From contig NZ_JANZKV010000283.1 in the NCBI RefSeq assembly GCF_025060895.1, forward strand, positions 1-52,360: a stretch of DNA of 52,360 bases. The letters run 5' to 3'. Of the stretch, positions 1 through 9,829 are shown in pieces; the stretch's first letter is position 1; the number at the start of each line of letters is the position of its first letter. A program made the translations under genes and the position numbers. Source of the DNA: Stieleria sedimenti (GTDB lineage Bacteria > Planctomycetota > Planctomycetia > Pirellulales > Pirellulaceae). A model generated the notes under the pieces. The model was not told the DNA's origin, searched no databases, and saw only the letters and a program-made list of their open reading frames with translations.

Positions 1-15
1 ACTTAGCGGTATTGG

Positions 16-59
16 GCTTACGCCACTTGGCGGACGCAAGCTGGAAGCTTACGCCACTT
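16..59. repeat. Short direct repeat just past the esterase gene
   Basis: The 13-mer GCTTACGCCACTT occurs at 16-28 and again at 47-59, a 31-bp period. Bases 37-57 also match the dispersed 21-bp element described at 10885-10905 (17 of 21 by eye). The element lies in the noncoding strip downstream of the minus-strand esterase gene. Confidence 0.6.
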
Positions 60-64
60 TTGGG

Positions 65-2242
65 TCAATGTGCCGGGCGGACGTAGACCCGCAATCGTTT
101 TTTGGCGTAGGAGCCGGCGTTTGCGGTGAAGGTCCAATCGCGGTGCTGGCCGGAGCTATTGCCGATGCCCAGATCGGCGCCCGCCGCGGCACTCCAATGG
201 TTGATGGCAAAGACGGTCTGCCGTTCAGCAAAGTTGTGCACCTGCATCGATCCGTAACCTGCCGTTGGGGGCGACGGTTCGTCGCCGAAGTCATACTGGG
301 TGTTCGATGCGTTTTTGACGCCAGCCTTGTTGGCCGGGCCGTAGTTGTTGGGCCAGAATTCGAGATTGCCGGTAGCGATCGAGCGGCCTTCGGTCACGGT
401 TTCGACAGACGAAAACACGTCCATTGCTTCGACGGCTTGTTGAAACCGGGCTCCCGAGGCAGCCGTCGGAATGCCGATCTTTTTCACATCGTCGGTGAAC
501 GCCTTCATCGAGACAAACACGGCCTGGCCCTCGTCGCCCCCCGAGCCGAGTTCCAGCAAGTAGCCGATTCGATCGAACGCGGAAACGTTTTCGCTGTGGT
601 CCACGTCGTACTCAATGCGTTCGTTCAACTTACTTAGATCGAGGTCATAGACCAGTTGATACTCGCGATCGATCGCCAGTGTGCTGACGAAATCGGGTTC
701 TTCCCCACCTCGGAACGCCCCGACGGGCAGTCCGGTGCCACCGGTCAAGTTGGGCTCGGCCAGTTTGTGCCACGCGAATCGGAACGCGACCGGTTTCTCG
801 ACTTCGTCGGACGAAAGGATGACGGCGTCGCCATCGATGGTTGCGACGGCCGGCTGGTAACCGCCAGATCCGACGCCGATCACTTCGAAATGGCTTGGCG
901 GTTTCCCATCGCGCGTTTTCAAGCCGCCCCCGGTGTCGCGGAACGTGATCTTCAGCCGGTCGTCGAGAATTTCCAGTGAATCCATTTCGGGACTGTTGGC
1001 GACAAGGTCGTCTTTACCGTAGTCGTTTTTCAAGGCGAGTCGTGCCAATCGATCGCCGACGTCTTGTTTGTTCGGCGGGTGGATGTTGCCGAGTGTGGCG
1101 ATGTCGTTGATGACGACCATTGCGGTGTTGGGCAATTGCTCGACGGCGGCCTGTGCCTCCCAAAATCGCGGCAGAATCGTGGGGTCTTCATTGCCGTATT
1201 GGAAGGGAGCGATCTGGACGTAGTAGAACGGGAAATCACCTTGGCCCCACAGGGTTCGCCAGCCTCCGATCAAGGCCTTTTTCTTTTCGAAGTACAGCAT
1301 GCCTTCGCCGTGGTTGGATTCTCCTTGATACCAGATGGCACCGCGGATCGGAAAACCGACCAGCGCGTGGATCATGCCGTTGTAGAGCATCGTCGGGTCT
1401 TGGTGACTTTGGAACGGCACCAGACCGGCCGGGAAGTCGGGGCTTGGCTGGACGGCAATTCCCGATTTCATCGCCTCGGTGGCCGTCGCGATCCAGGCTT
1501 CGGTCGTCTCGACGTGGTTGGCTAACGTCGCGCGGTACGATTCTGACCCGGGAGTTCTCTGAAGGACGGACTGATAAATCTCGCTCAACGCGTCGACTTG
1601 GCGAAATCCGATCGGCGGGGTCCAGGGTTCGACGCGGGTGCCGCCCCAAGACGAATTGACCAATCCGATCGGCACCTCCAGGTCTTGGTGCAGCCGACGC
1701 GCCATGAAGTATCCACAGGCGGTGAAGCCTCCCGCGGTCTCCGGCGAACAGACTTGCCACGGGGCGCTGATGTCCTTCAGCGGTGTGGTCGACGGTTTGC
1801 GAGGGATCTTGATGTGTCGAATCATCGGATACGTCGCCGCCGCGATTTCGGCCTTGGCATTCGCACTTGCCGCGACCGACCATTCCATGTTGGATTGTCC
1901 CGAACACAGCCAGACTTCGCCGATCAGGATATCCTTCACCTCGATCGTGTTGTTTCCCGTGACGGTCAGGGAATGGGGTTGGTTGCCGGCTTTCATGGCG
2001 GGCAATTCGACCTGCCAACGTCCGTCTTCGTTTGGCGTCGCGGTGGCTTTTTGTCCGGCCAAGGCGACTTCAACGGATTCTCCGACGTCGGCCCAACCCC
2101 ACAGGCGAATCGGAGTTTGTTGTTGGAGCACCATGTGGTCGCCGATGAAGCCCGGCAAACGCACGTCGGCCCTCAGCGGTGAGCACGACATCACACCCAG
2201 CAACGTCAACACGATGACTTTCAACCCGGCCAGTTTCTTCAT
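65..2242 (-). CDS. Secreted sialate O-acetylesterase-like SGNH hydrolase with extra C-terminal domain
   Basis: Predicted secreted esterase of the sialate 9-O-acetylesterase family, which removes acetyl groups from sugars in the periplasm or outside the cell. 725 residues. The N-terminus is a signal peptide (basic MKKLAGLK, hydrophobic core to about residue 19); Cys20 after VMS could be a weak lipobox. The catalytic block CSGQSNME (residues 113-120, serine in GQSN) is followed by WYQGESN and a [15 protein letters not shown] segment that carries the usual catalytic His. The family core ends near residue 540. About 180 further residues form a glycine- and aromatic-rich region I do not recognise. 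The ATG at 2242 has a GAGG ribosome site nine bases upstream. Monocistronic, next to sulfatases, so glycan degradation is the likely role. Confidence 0.9.
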   Translation of the reverse strand: MKKLAGLKVIVLTLLGVMSCSPLRADVRLPGFIGDHMVLQQQTPIRLWGWADVGESVEVALAGQKATATPNEDGRWQVELPAMKAGNQPHSLTVTGNNTIEVKDILIGEVWLCSGQSNMEWSVAASANAKAEIAAATYPMIRHIKIPRKPSTTPLKDISAPWQVCSPETAGGFTACGYFMARRLHQDLEVPIGLVNSSWGGTRVEPWTPPIGFRQVDALSEIYQSVLQRTPGSESYRATLANHVETTEAWIATATEAMKSGIAVQPSPDFPAGLVPFQSHQDPTMLYNGMIHALVGFPIRGAIWYQGESNHGEGMLYFEKKKALIGGWRTLWGQGDFPFYYVQIAPFQYGNEDPTILPRFWEAQAAVEQLPNTAMVVINDIATLGNIHPPNKQDVGDRLARLALKNDYGKDDLVANSPEMDSLEILDDRLKITFRDTGGGLKTRDGKPPSHFEVIGVGSGGYQPAVATIDGDAVILSSDEVEKPVAFRFAWHKLAEPNLTGGTGLPVGAFRGGEEPDFVSTLAIDREYQLVYDLDLSKLNERIEYDVDHSENVSAFDRIGYLLELGSGGDEGQAVFVSMKAFTDDVKKIGIPTAASGARFQQAVEAMDVFSSVETVTEGRSIATGNLEFWPNNYGPANKAGVKNASNTQYDFGDEPSPPTAGYGSMQVHNFAERQTVFAINHWSAAAGADLGIGNSSGQHRDWTFTANAGSYAKKRLRVYVRPAH

Positions 2243-2412
2243 CCGACATTTCCTCTAGAGATCAACCCTCAATCAAAACTGCAATCGCGGATTCTACTCG
2301 ATCGGCCGGCGCGTTGGCGGCCTGTGGATGGAATCACGCTCGAAATCTGAAGGGTAGGCAGTCGGCAGAAGGCCCATACCGCTGAGTGAAGCGTCATTTC
2401 CTTTCGTTTGGG

Positions 2413-2501
2413 CCCGTCGGCTTGAGTCAACCCGTCGGCTCGCGTCAACCCGTCGGCTCGCGTCAAACGGCTGGTCATCGTTTGGAATCAGCCGGTCCGC
2501 G
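2413..2501. repeat. Three tandem 18-bp units plus tail; match to a repeat at the right window end
   Basis: Units at 2413-2430, 2431-2448 and 2449-2466 read CCCGTCGGCTTGAGTCAA once and CCCGTCGGCTCGCGTCAA twice. The last unit runs into a conserved tail. The stretch 2449-2501 matches 52287-52339 with about 46 of 53 identical bases. It is intergenic, in the 297-bp gap between the esterase and the histidine kinase, and in that gap I see no gene. Confidence 0.75.
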
Positions 2502-2539
2502 CGATCGCGAGCGGCTTCCTCGTTGATGTTGACGTTGCA

Positions 2540-5029
2540 CTAGGGACCGTCAGGCACCGGCAAGGCGGTGGCAAGGGTGAACGAAAAGACGGCGCCATGT
2601 TCGGGACCGTTCTTCGCTTGAAGCGTCCCGCCGTGTGCTTTGGCGATCGTGGTGCCGATGGCCAGTCCCAAGCCGAGCGCCTTCTTTTTGGTGGAGCAAA
2701 AGGCTTCGAAAATGGGGATGCCGTCGGGCAGACCGGGGCCGTTGTCGGTCACGGTCACGGCGACGCGGTCAGCTCGCGGCTCCGCAGAAACGCGTACCAG
2801 CGGATCGCCGTGCGATTCTTCCAAGACTGCGTCAAAGGAATTTTTCAACAGATTGACGAGGACTTGTTGGATTTGAACCGCGTCGGCTTTGACCGGTGGC
2901 AGTCCTGGGGCCGGGGTGTATTCCACGCGGATGCCGGCGACTTGGGCATCGTGTTTGGTCAGCATCAGCGCCGTCTTGATGATTTCATCCAGATCGCAGG
3001 TGGTCTTGTGAATCGGTTCGCGCGACACGAAACTCCGCAACCGCAACAGGATTTCGCCGGCGTACTGTGCGGTGGAGGTGATTCGGTCCAGCCATTGATG
3101 GAGGCGATCGCGGTCGATCTCTCCTTCGGCTGCGACGAGGTTGCCGCAGGCCTTGCCGAAGTTTTGAATCGCGTACAACGGTTGATTCAACTCGTGTGCC
3201 AGACCACCGACCATTTCCCCCATGGTCGAAACGCGTGCGACGTGGGCTAATTCGGATTCCAACCTCTTGAGTGATTCTTCGGCACGTTTCTTTTCTGTCA
3301 CGTCCGTAACGCTGCCGCGAATGATCGTCCGGCCGTTTTCTTCGAGCGACAGCAGACGGATTTCGCAGGGGATCTCTGCTCCTTTGGCATCTCGATGTAA
3401 CCATTCGAAAATCGGCGTTTCGCCGGCGCAAGCTCTCGAGATGACTTCGCGACTCTTATCCGCAGACGGCTGACCATCGGGCTGGATTTCGGGGCTGATA
3501 TCGAGCGGTCCCATTTGGAGAAGCTGTTCGGCGGAGTACTTGTAGAGTTTTTCCGCCGCCTGATTCACCATCACAAAGCGTCCGGTCTGGGTGTCCAACA
3601 AGACGACGGCTTCGGGCGCGTGTTGAATCATCCGGCGAAATCGTTCTTCGCTCTGGACCAGTGATCGTTCGACGCGTTTGATTTCACTGATGTCCTGGGC
3701 CAAGCCGATGGTGCCGATGATGGTTCCGTTCGGATCACGCAGTGGTTCCACGTGGACCTGGAAAACGCGACCGGACCATTCGATCTCAGACGATCCCGAA
3801 ACGCCTTGGAGCGCCGCAAAATGGATCGCGATGGGGCCAAAGCTCTCGTCATCGGTTTGGAAGTACTCGAACAGTGTGTGCCCGACAAACTGATTGGGCT
3901 TTTGGCCCATGCTTTTCAGACCCGCGCCGGTGGAGTGTGTGAAGCGAAGCTGAAGATCGGTGGTCCATAAGACGGTCGGCATCTGTTCGGTCAGAATACG
4001 CAGACGCATTTTGCTGGCGTGTTGTGCCGCTTCATTGACGGAGCGTTCGATCTCGATCGCCGTTCGATCACCAAACAACGCAATCATCTCACGAATGTCC
4101 GCGCGGTCCTCCATCGGCTTGTCGTCCAACACCGCCAGAATGCCCAAGACCTCTCCCGTTGAACTGATTAACGGTGTTCCGAGGTAGCTTTCCGCCTGGA
4201 ACCGGGTCAAGGTGATGTCGTTCGGAAACCGTTGTTGAAGGTGTTCGGCACAGAATTCCATGGAATGGTTGACCACGTTGGCCGCCGGTGTTCCCGCCAG
4301 GTCGAATTCAAAATCGTCCTTCAACTGGCCCTCGGCAAAAAACGCGATGGTCCGTGCCCGCTGTGGCGAATCCTTGTCAATACGGGCGACGAACACGTAG
4401 CGGAAACCGAGCGATTCGGAGATGTATCGGACGAGCGCTTGAAAAAATGCCAAGCCGGTCGAACGGGCCGTGCCGACCGTGATCATCCGCATTGCGTTTT
4501 GAATGTGCAGCATGTGGCTCTCGACGCGCACACGCTCGGTCACGTCGTGGGGCAGCGAAATCGCGGCGGTGATCTGTCCCTGATCGTCGCGACGGACGGC
4601 GTTGAACCACTCGCAGTTGAGAACCGTTCCGTCTTTTCGGACATTGCGGTTGAAGCATCTGTTGAAGTCGACGTTTCTTTCCAGCAATTCTCGAACGGAC
4701 TTTTCAACCAGGGGGATGTCTTGTTCATGCACGAATGAGAATTCGTCCCAACGCTTGCCCAGAACCTCGTCCGCTTTCCAACCGAAGATTCGCTCCGCCT
4801 GTGGGGTCCAACGGCGGATGGCACCGTCTGCGGCCCATTCGATCAATGCGATGTCGGCCTGCCGGGGATGGTCCGAGTCGACGAAATAAGATGCCGCCGA
4901 GCCCGTGTCGGCGTGCGGGGGATTTTCTTCGTGCTCGGGCGAATCAGAATCGTCCAATGTTGCGAGTTTCGCTTGTATTTCCGCGAGTTGTGCCAGCAAT
5001 TCAGCGCGAGTCTCATCGACTCTGGGCAT
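2540..5029 (-). CDS. Multi-PAS/GAF sensor histidine kinase (orphan)
   Basis: Cytosolic sensor kinase, 829 residues, with no transmembrane segment. Order of domains: short coiled coil (1-30), PAS (about 55-170), GAF (about 185-330), PAS (about 345-455), PAS (about 462-585), then HisKA and HATPase_c. The H-box is AHELNQPL with phospho-acceptor His612. The N-box is LLKNSFDAV (Asn730), the G1 box TDNGPGLP (about 761-768) and the G2-like box LGLGLA (786-790). The H-box style AHELNQPL resembles the FixL/NtrB-type class. The start ATG at 5029 sits six bases after a strong GAGGGGAG ribosome site. No response regulator gene lies next to it, so its partner is unknown. The neighbouring sulfatase is divergent and may or may not be its target. 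Confidence 0.93.
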   Translation of the reverse strand: MPRVDETRAELLAQLAEIQAKLATLDDSDSPEHEENPPHADTGSAASYFVDSDHPRQADIALIEWAADGAIRRWTPQAERIFGWKADEVLGKRWDEFSFVHEQDIPLVEKSVRELLERNVDFNRCFNRNVRKDGTVLNCEWFNAVRRDDQGQITAAISLPHDVTERVRVESHMLHIQNAMRMITVGTARSTGLAFFQALVRYISESLGFRYVFVARIDKDSPQRARTIAFFAEGQLKDDFEFDLAGTPAANVVNHSMEFCAEHLQQRFPNDITLTRFQAESYLGTPLISSTGEVLGILAVLDDKPMEDRADIREMIALFGDRTAIEIERSVNEAAQHASKMRLRILTEQMPTVLWTTDLQLRFTHSTGAGLKSMGQKPNQFVGHTLFEYFQTDDESFGPIAIHFAALQGVSGSSEIEWSGRVFQVHVEPLRDPNGTIIGTIGLAQDISEIKRVERSLVQSEERFRRMIQHAPEAVVLLDTQTGRFVMVNQAAEKLYKYSAEQLLQMGPLDISPEIQPDGQPSADKSREVISRACAGETPIFEWLHRDAKGAEIPCEIRLLSLEENGRTIIRGSVTDVTEKKRAEESLKRLESELAHVARVSTMGEMVGGLAHELNQPLYAIQNFGKACGNLVAAEGEIDRDRLHQWLDRITSTAQYAGEILLRLRSFVSREPIHKTTCDLDEIIKTALMLTKHDAQVAGIRVEYTPAPGLPPVKADAVQIQQVLVNLLKNSFDAVLEESHGDPLVRVSAEPRADRVAVTVTDNGPGLPDGIPIFEAFCSTKKKALGLGLAIGTTIAKAHGGTLQAKNGPEHGAVFSFTLATALPVPDGP

Positions 5030-5364
5030 CTCCCCTCTCCCGTCGTTTCGTGATCCCGTCGTCTTCCGCTCCTGACGTACCGCCCGCCTGTGACGCGCGT
5101 CGCAGAGACCAGTTTACAGGGTTTGCCAGCGAATGGGTTGATTCGTGCACGGCACCGATGTGTTCGGCAATGCCCCGGTCCAACGGGCCGCGACGTGCAT
5201 TCCGGGTTTTCCGCACTTTTGGTATCAATCGGCTCCATCTCGCCGTGTTGCAGCACCCCGACGCGAAGGGACGAGTTAAAATCGTCGGTTGATACCTGTG
5301 GGCCGTTGAAATGACGGTCCTGATATTCCCTCCCCCCGCCCCCATCTCCTCCAGCGGTCGTTCC
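5030..5364. other. Divergent intergenic region, kinase/sulfatase
   Basis: 335 bp between the start of the minus-strand histidine kinase and the chosen start of the plus-strand sulfatase. It must hold both promoters. I see no convincing -35/-10 pair and no coding frame with planctomycete-like protein content. Confidence 0.5.
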
Positions 5365-7209
5365 ATGCTTCATCGCTTTCTCTGGAATCTAGGTTTGCTC
5401 GTCGCCACCTTCATCGGCGGAATCGCGCTCGCCGACGAGCGTCCCAACATCCTTTGGCTGACTTGTGAAGACAACAACGTCAACTGGGTCGGGTGTTATG
5501 GCAACCCGTACGCCGACACTCCCCACATCGATGCCCTGGCGGCCGAGGGATTTCAGTACATGCATTGCTATGCCAATGCCCCCGTTTGTGCTCCCTCACG
5601 CAGCACCTGGATCACCGGTGTCCACGCGATTTCGATGGGGACGCATCCGATGCGGAGTCGCTATCCGATCCCGCACGACCGAATCCGGTACTACCCCGAC
5701 TTGCTGAAGGATGCGGGATACTTCGTCGGCAACGAAAAGAAAACGGACTACAACATCGGCGGCCGAGACGATAAGAGTGCGTGGGATACCGACAAAGCGG
5801 ATTGGGATCAGCTCAAGCAGCAGCAACCGTTTTTCATGGTCATCAATAGCACCAAGTCGCATGAGTCCAAGGCGTTCGGCGATGTCAACCACACCGAACA
5901 CGATCCCGATCGAGTTCGGCTGGCAAAGTACCATCCAGACATTCCAGACATTCGCAAAAACTACGCGCACTACCATGACCAGATGAAGAAGATGGACGCC
6001 GACATCGGTCTCGCACTGCAGCAGTTGGAACAAGCCGGTTTGGCCGAAAACACGATCGTCATCCACAACTCGGACCACGGCGGAGTGATTGCCCGCAGCA
6101 AACGTTTTCTATTCAACAGCGGCACACACTGTCCATTGATCATTCGCATTCCCGAAAAATTCAAACACTTGCGTCCCGCCGAACCGGGCACCAAGGTCGA
6201 CGATTTGGTCAGCTTCATCGATATGACCAAGACTTGGCTGGACGTGTGCGGTGCCGAGAAACCCGATTACTTGCAAGGCAAGGTGTTCTTGGGGCCGAAC
6301 AAGGAGTCACGCGATTACCACGTCAGTTTTCGGACGCGGATGGACGAACGCTGTGATAACGTCCGGGCGATCCGCGACCGGCGGTTCTTGTACCTTCGAA
6401 ACTACATGCCCTACGCGCCATGGGGACAGCACCTCAACTACCTGTGGATCATGCGGGCGACACAGGCGTGGGAGGAACACCACAAGGCCGGAAAGACCGA
6501 TGCCGTGACCGGCCGATTCTTCGGCCCCAAGCCGATGGAAGAACTTTATGACACCTCGGTTGATCCAGACAACGTCAACAACTTGATCGACGACCCCCGC
6601 TACGCCGCCGACGTCAAGCGATTGAGCCAGGCGCTCGACCGTTGGCAACTCGATCACTTTGATGCCGGCTTGTTGCCCGAAAGCGAAGTGGTCCGCCGAA
6701 GCGAAGCGAGCGGCAAGACGATCTTTGAGATGGTGCGAACCCCGTCACTGTACGATGTGCCCGCGTTGCAACAGGCGTCCGCTCGGGCGTTGGCACAAGA
6801 TCCCGAGAACCTCGATCGATTGTACGAGGACCTGCGGGCGAAAGATTCCGGTGTGCGTTACTGGGCCATCGTGGGCTGTTTTCTTCTGCAAGATTCCACC
6901 CCGTTGGACAACAACGAAATTCGCAAGGCGATTCAGGATGAATCACACCACGTGCGTGCGATGGCGGCCTGGATTCTGTATCGGGCAGGCGATCGAGCGG
7001 CCGCGCAACAGTGCTGGAACCAACTGCTGCAAGAAAGTTCTTACGCATCGTTGAAAGTGTTCAACATCATCGATTGGATCGGAGACGGGATCGAGCCCTA
7101 TGCCGAGTCGATGAAACAGTGCAACTTTGATCATGGAGGCTACGTCGGCCGAATGAAGGAGTACATGGGGGTTGCCGAGAAGCCCGAAAAGAAGAAGCGG
7201 GCCAAGTAA
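5365..7209 (+). CDS. Secreted sulfatase (Cys-type formylglycine) with C-terminal HEAT-like tail
   Basis: Alkaline-phosphatase-fold sulfatase, 614 residues from the chosen ATG, which begins directly with a signal peptide (MLHRFLWNLG, hydrophobic to about residue 20, ALADE cleavage area). An in-frame start at 5311 exists but would place a proline-rich leader in front of the signal. PNILWLTCEDNN gives the first metal-binding strand. CAPSR at 75-79 is the CxPSR motif whose Cys75 would be converted to formylglycine. HNSDHGG is the later metal site. The region after about residue 500 contains short helical repeats (VRYWAIVGCF and VRAMAAWILYRAGD segments) like HEAT units. The family hydrolyses sulfate esters on polysaccharides; the substrate cannot be read from the sequence. 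Same strand as the following sulfatase. Confidence 0.92.
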   Translation: MLHRFLWNLGLLVATFIGGIALADERPNILWLTCEDNNVNWVGCYGNPYADTPHIDALAAEGFQYMHCYANAPVCAPSRSTWITGVHAISMGTHPMRSRYPIPHDRIRYYPDLLKDAGYFVGNEKKTDYNIGGRDDKSAWDTDKADWDQLKQQQPFFMVINSTKSHESKAFGDVNHTEHDPDRVRLAKYHPDIPDIRKNYAHYHDQMKKMDADIGLALQQLEQAGLAENTIVIHNSDHGGVIARSKRFLFNSGTHCPLIIRIPEKFKHLRPAEPGTKVDDLVSFIDMTKTWLDVCGAEKPDYLQGKVFLGPNKESRDYHVSFRTRMDERCDNVRAIRDRRFLYLRNYMPYAPWGQHLNYLWIMRATQAWEEHHKAGKTDAVTGRFFGPKPMEELYDTSVDPDNVNNLIDDPRYAADVKRLSQALDRWQLDHFDAGLLPESEVVRRSEASGKTIFEMVRTPSLYDVPALQQASARALAQDPENLDRLYEDLRAKDSGVRYWAIVGCFLLQDSTPLDNNEIRKAIQDESHHVRAMAAWILYRAGDRAAAQQCWNQLLQESSYASLKVFNIIDWIGDGIEPYAESMKQCNFDHGGYVGRMKEYMGVAEKPEKKKRAK

Positions 7210-7295
7210 CGGAGACGCCGTACCGACGGCCTGCATGGACTTGATCCTGGCGGAAGTAATCGGTTTTTTGGGCCTCGGGTGTCACGAAAACCGAT

Positions 7296-7316
7296 GTGGG
7301 ATTGGAATCCAGGCTG
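7296..7316. repeat. Copy of the dispersed 21-bp element
   Basis: Begins GTGGGATTGG and matches, in the same orientation as 10885-10905, the 21-bp family with about 17 of 21 identities. Lies between two sulfatase genes, upstream of the chosen start at 7396. Confidence 0.45.
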
Positions 7317-7395
7317 CCAATTAGGATTCGGCAGTCGGGATACCGATTTCACTCGTTTCGCAACGGACACGGGCCATTCAGAGAGGGCTGTTTTT

Positions 7396-9726
7396 ATGAG
7401 TGCCGGCTTCTACCGCAGGGTGTTGACAAGCTTCGTGATGATCGCGGCGGTCTGGGACGCCACTCCTTTCTGCGCGTGTGGCCAGCAGAGCATAGACCGC
7501 CTCGCCAAACCGAACGTGTTGTTCATTGCCGTGGACGACTTGCGGCCCGAACTGGGGTGTTATGGTGAAACGGCGGTTCATTCGCCGCACATCGATGCGC
7601 TCGCCCAATCCGGCGTCTTGTTTGAGCGTGCGTACTGCCAACTCGCCGTCTGCAATCCGTCGCGCGTGAGCATCATGACGGGGCTGCGTCCCGATACGAC
7701 CAAGGTTTGGGACTTGGTGACGCGTTTCCGCAACACGCTTCCCGATGCGGTCACCCTGCCCCAGCATCTGATCCGACACGGCTACTATGCCGCGTCCTTC
7801 GGAAAGATTTTTCACAACCCTTGGCCGGACCATCAATCCTGGAGTCAGCCACATCGATGGCCGGAAAACCGCTCGCTGTGGTCACCCGAGGCGAAGGCCC
7901 GACAGGCTCAGTACAAAGAGAAGATGCGTGCCGATGGGCGTCCGGAACGGCGCATCTCGCGAATTCGGCCTCAGGCGACCGAAGTGGTCGACATCGACGA
8001 CCACCTGCACATCGACGGCGCGATCGCGAAACAGGCGATCGAGGCGCTGGAGCGACTTTCAAAAAGCGATCAACCATTTTTTCTTGCCGCCGGTTTCGTG
8101 CGGCCGCACTTGCCGTTCGTGGTCCCACGCAAGTACTGGGATCTGTACGATCGGGAATCGATCGCTTTAGCACAGAATGCGTTTCTGCCAAAACAATCGC
8201 CCGGTTTCGCGATGAACACGATGTACGAACTGCGCGACTACATCGATTTCGATCAGACGCCGTCGCCCGATCAAGGACTGCTCGATGAAGCTCAGCAGCG
8301 ACGGCTCAAACACGGTTATTACGCATCGGTCAGCTTCATCGACAGCTTGATCGGCGAAATGCTGGGGCGTCTGGATGCGTTGGGGTTGGCTGACAAGACC
8401 ATCGTTGTGCTCTGGAGCGATCATGGTTGGAAGTTGGGCGAACACAACAGTTGGTGCAAGCAGACGAATTATGAGATCGATGCCCGCGTTCCGCTGATCA
8501 TTCGAAAACCCGGTGCAGCGGGCAACGGCCAAGTGACGCCGGCGGTTGTTGAATTGGTCGATCTTTATCCGACACTTTGTGAATTGACCGGGCTGCCGGT
8601 TCCGTCACAACTCGAAGGCGAGAGCCTTGTCCCGTTGTTGGCCGATCCGAAAAAGAAATGGGAACGGCCGGCGTTCAATCAGTTTCGACGTCGAGTCGAT
8701 GGCGAGCCGTTGATGGGGTACGCGATGCGGACCGATCGCTACCGCTATGTCGAGTGGCAGAATCGACGCACGGGCAAGGTCGTCGCGACGGAACTGTACG
8801 ATCATCATCGCGATCCCGGCGAAAATTCGAATGTTGCCGAGGCGACCGAAAATAAATCGTTGCTCGAAGAGCTTCACCGTCAAATGTGGGCATCGCTTCC
8901 ACCGCCTCCGAAATACAGTGTGCAACCCAAACCACGCCCGGAGATCGTCTTTCGCAATCATCGCGATCAGCCGCCAAAGGAAACCCAGGCGGCCGTCGAT
9001 GGGCCGAAGATCGACACCCAGAAATCGTCGATGCGTTCGCGGCAGAAGCGAGAGGCCGAACGGATCAGGAGCAACGATCCGCGAGCCGCCGTGCCCGGAT
9101 ACGTGTCGCGCGCCGTCGAGGGCTGGCCGGTTCGGGTCAGTGAGCAATTGTTGCAAACACAAGCCGAGGCTACTGAGCGTGCCCTCGAACTGCTTGCCGA
9201 ACAATTGCGGATGGTCAAACGGCTGATTCCGCAGTCCGCTGTCGCGCGGTTGATCGATGTCCCGATTTGGTTTTCGCCGAAGTACGAAGGGTTTGGTCCT
9301 TCCGGCGAATATCATCCGGGGGCCGATTGGTTAGCGAAACAAGGGCGACATCCGAAGTTGCACCGCTGTGTCGAATTCACGAACATCCCGATTTTTGAAC
9401 GTGAAGTCGAGCGGATGCCGGTGCTGGTGATTCACGAACTCGCCCACGCCTATCACGATCAGGTGCTGGGATTCGACAATAGCGAAGTGCGCACGTTGTA
9501 CGAAATCGCCAAGAACAACGGCAGCTACGATGCCGTGTTGCGGGGCAACGGCAAGACCGAGAAAGCGTACGCGATGACCAACGAACGCGAGTACTTTGCC
9601 GAGACCTCCGAAGCGTATTTTGGTCGCAATGATTTTTATCCCTTCGACCGCACCGAGCTGGAAGCGCATGACCCCAGAATGGTGAAGCTGCTGGGGGAAT
9701 TGTGGCAGGATCGCAGCGAGCCGTGA
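7396..9726 (+). CDS. Secreted sulfatase fused to a C-terminal HExxH metallopeptidase-like domain
   Basis: 776 residues. The N-terminal part is a Cys-type sulfatase, closest in style to iduronate-2-sulfatases: PNVLFIAVDDLRPELGCYG (metal Asp47, Asp48), CNPSR at 86-90 with Cys86 as the formylglycine precursor, and LWSDHGWKLGEH late in the domain. The sulfatase ends near residue 520. A polar linker follows, then about 230 residues with HELAHAYH (His680, Glu681, His684) and a downstream EREYFAETSEAY with Glu736 as possible third zinc ligand, an arrangement like M34/anthrax-lethal-factor-type zincins. The start at 7396 begins a signal-like segment. The longer frame from 7279 would translate a copy of a dispersed repeat at 7296-7316, so I reject it. 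The two-domain reading is direct from one uninterrupted frame; the function of the fusion is unknown. Confidence 0.9.
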   Translation: MSAGFYRRVLTSFVMIAAVWDATPFCACGQQSIDRLAKPNVLFIAVDDLRPELGCYGETAVHSPHIDALAQSGVLFERAYCQLAVCNPSRVSIMTGLRPDTTKVWDLVTRFRNTLPDAVTLPQHLIRHGYYAASFGKIFHNPWPDHQSWSQPHRWPENRSLWSPEAKARQAQYKEKMRADGRPERRISRIRPQATEVVDIDDHLHIDGAIAKQAIEALERLSKSDQPFFLAAGFVRPHLPFVVPRKYWDLYDRESIALAQNAFLPKQSPGFAMNTMYELRDYIDFDQTPSPDQGLLDEAQQRRLKHGYYASVSFIDSLIGEMLGRLDALGLADKTIVVLWSDHGWKLGEHNSWCKQTNYEIDARVPLIIRKPGAAGNGQVTPAVVELVDLYPTLCELTGLPVPSQLEGESLVPLLADPKKKWERPAFNQFRRRVDGEPLMGYAMRTDRYRYVEWQNRRTGKVVATELYDHHRDPGENSNVAEATENKSLLEELHRQMWASLPPPPKYSVQPKPRPEIVFRNHRDQPPKETQAAVDGPKIDTQKSSMRSRQKREAERIRSNDPRAAVPGYVSRAVEGWPVRVSEQLLQTQAEATERALELLAEQLRMVKRLIPQSAVARLIDVPIWFSPKYEGFGPSGEYHPGADWLAKQGRHPKLHRCVEFTNIPIFEREVERMPVLVIHELAHAYHDQVLGFDNSEVRTLYEIAKNNGSYDAVLRGNGKTEKAYAMTNEREYFAETSEAYFGRNDFYPFDRTELEAHDPRMVKLLGELWQDRSEP

Positions 9727-9746
9727 TCCTCGCGCGTTCGGATCGG

Positions 9747-9794
9747 AGGGCTCGCGCCCTGCCGCCAAAATCGTAGCGTAACGGCGCAAGCCGT
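9747..9794. repeat. Twin hairpins between convergent genes, possible bidirectional terminator
   Basis: Two perfect stems: AGGGC-TCGC-GCCCT at 9747-9760 and ACGGC-GCAA-GCCGT at 9781-9794. The second has a GNRA tetraloop and is followed by a T-run at 9810-9815. They sit between the stop of the sulfatase (9726) and the stop of the WD40 gene (9830), which converge. Confidence 0.55.
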
Positions 9795-9829
9795 CCGGTC
9801 TCACCCTACTTTTTAAAGTTGACGAAGCA

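Noticed and set aside
1236..2018. Long frames in other phases inside the sialate esterase gene
   Set aside because: Shadow frames caused by high third-position GC; the esterase frame has full catalytic motifs.
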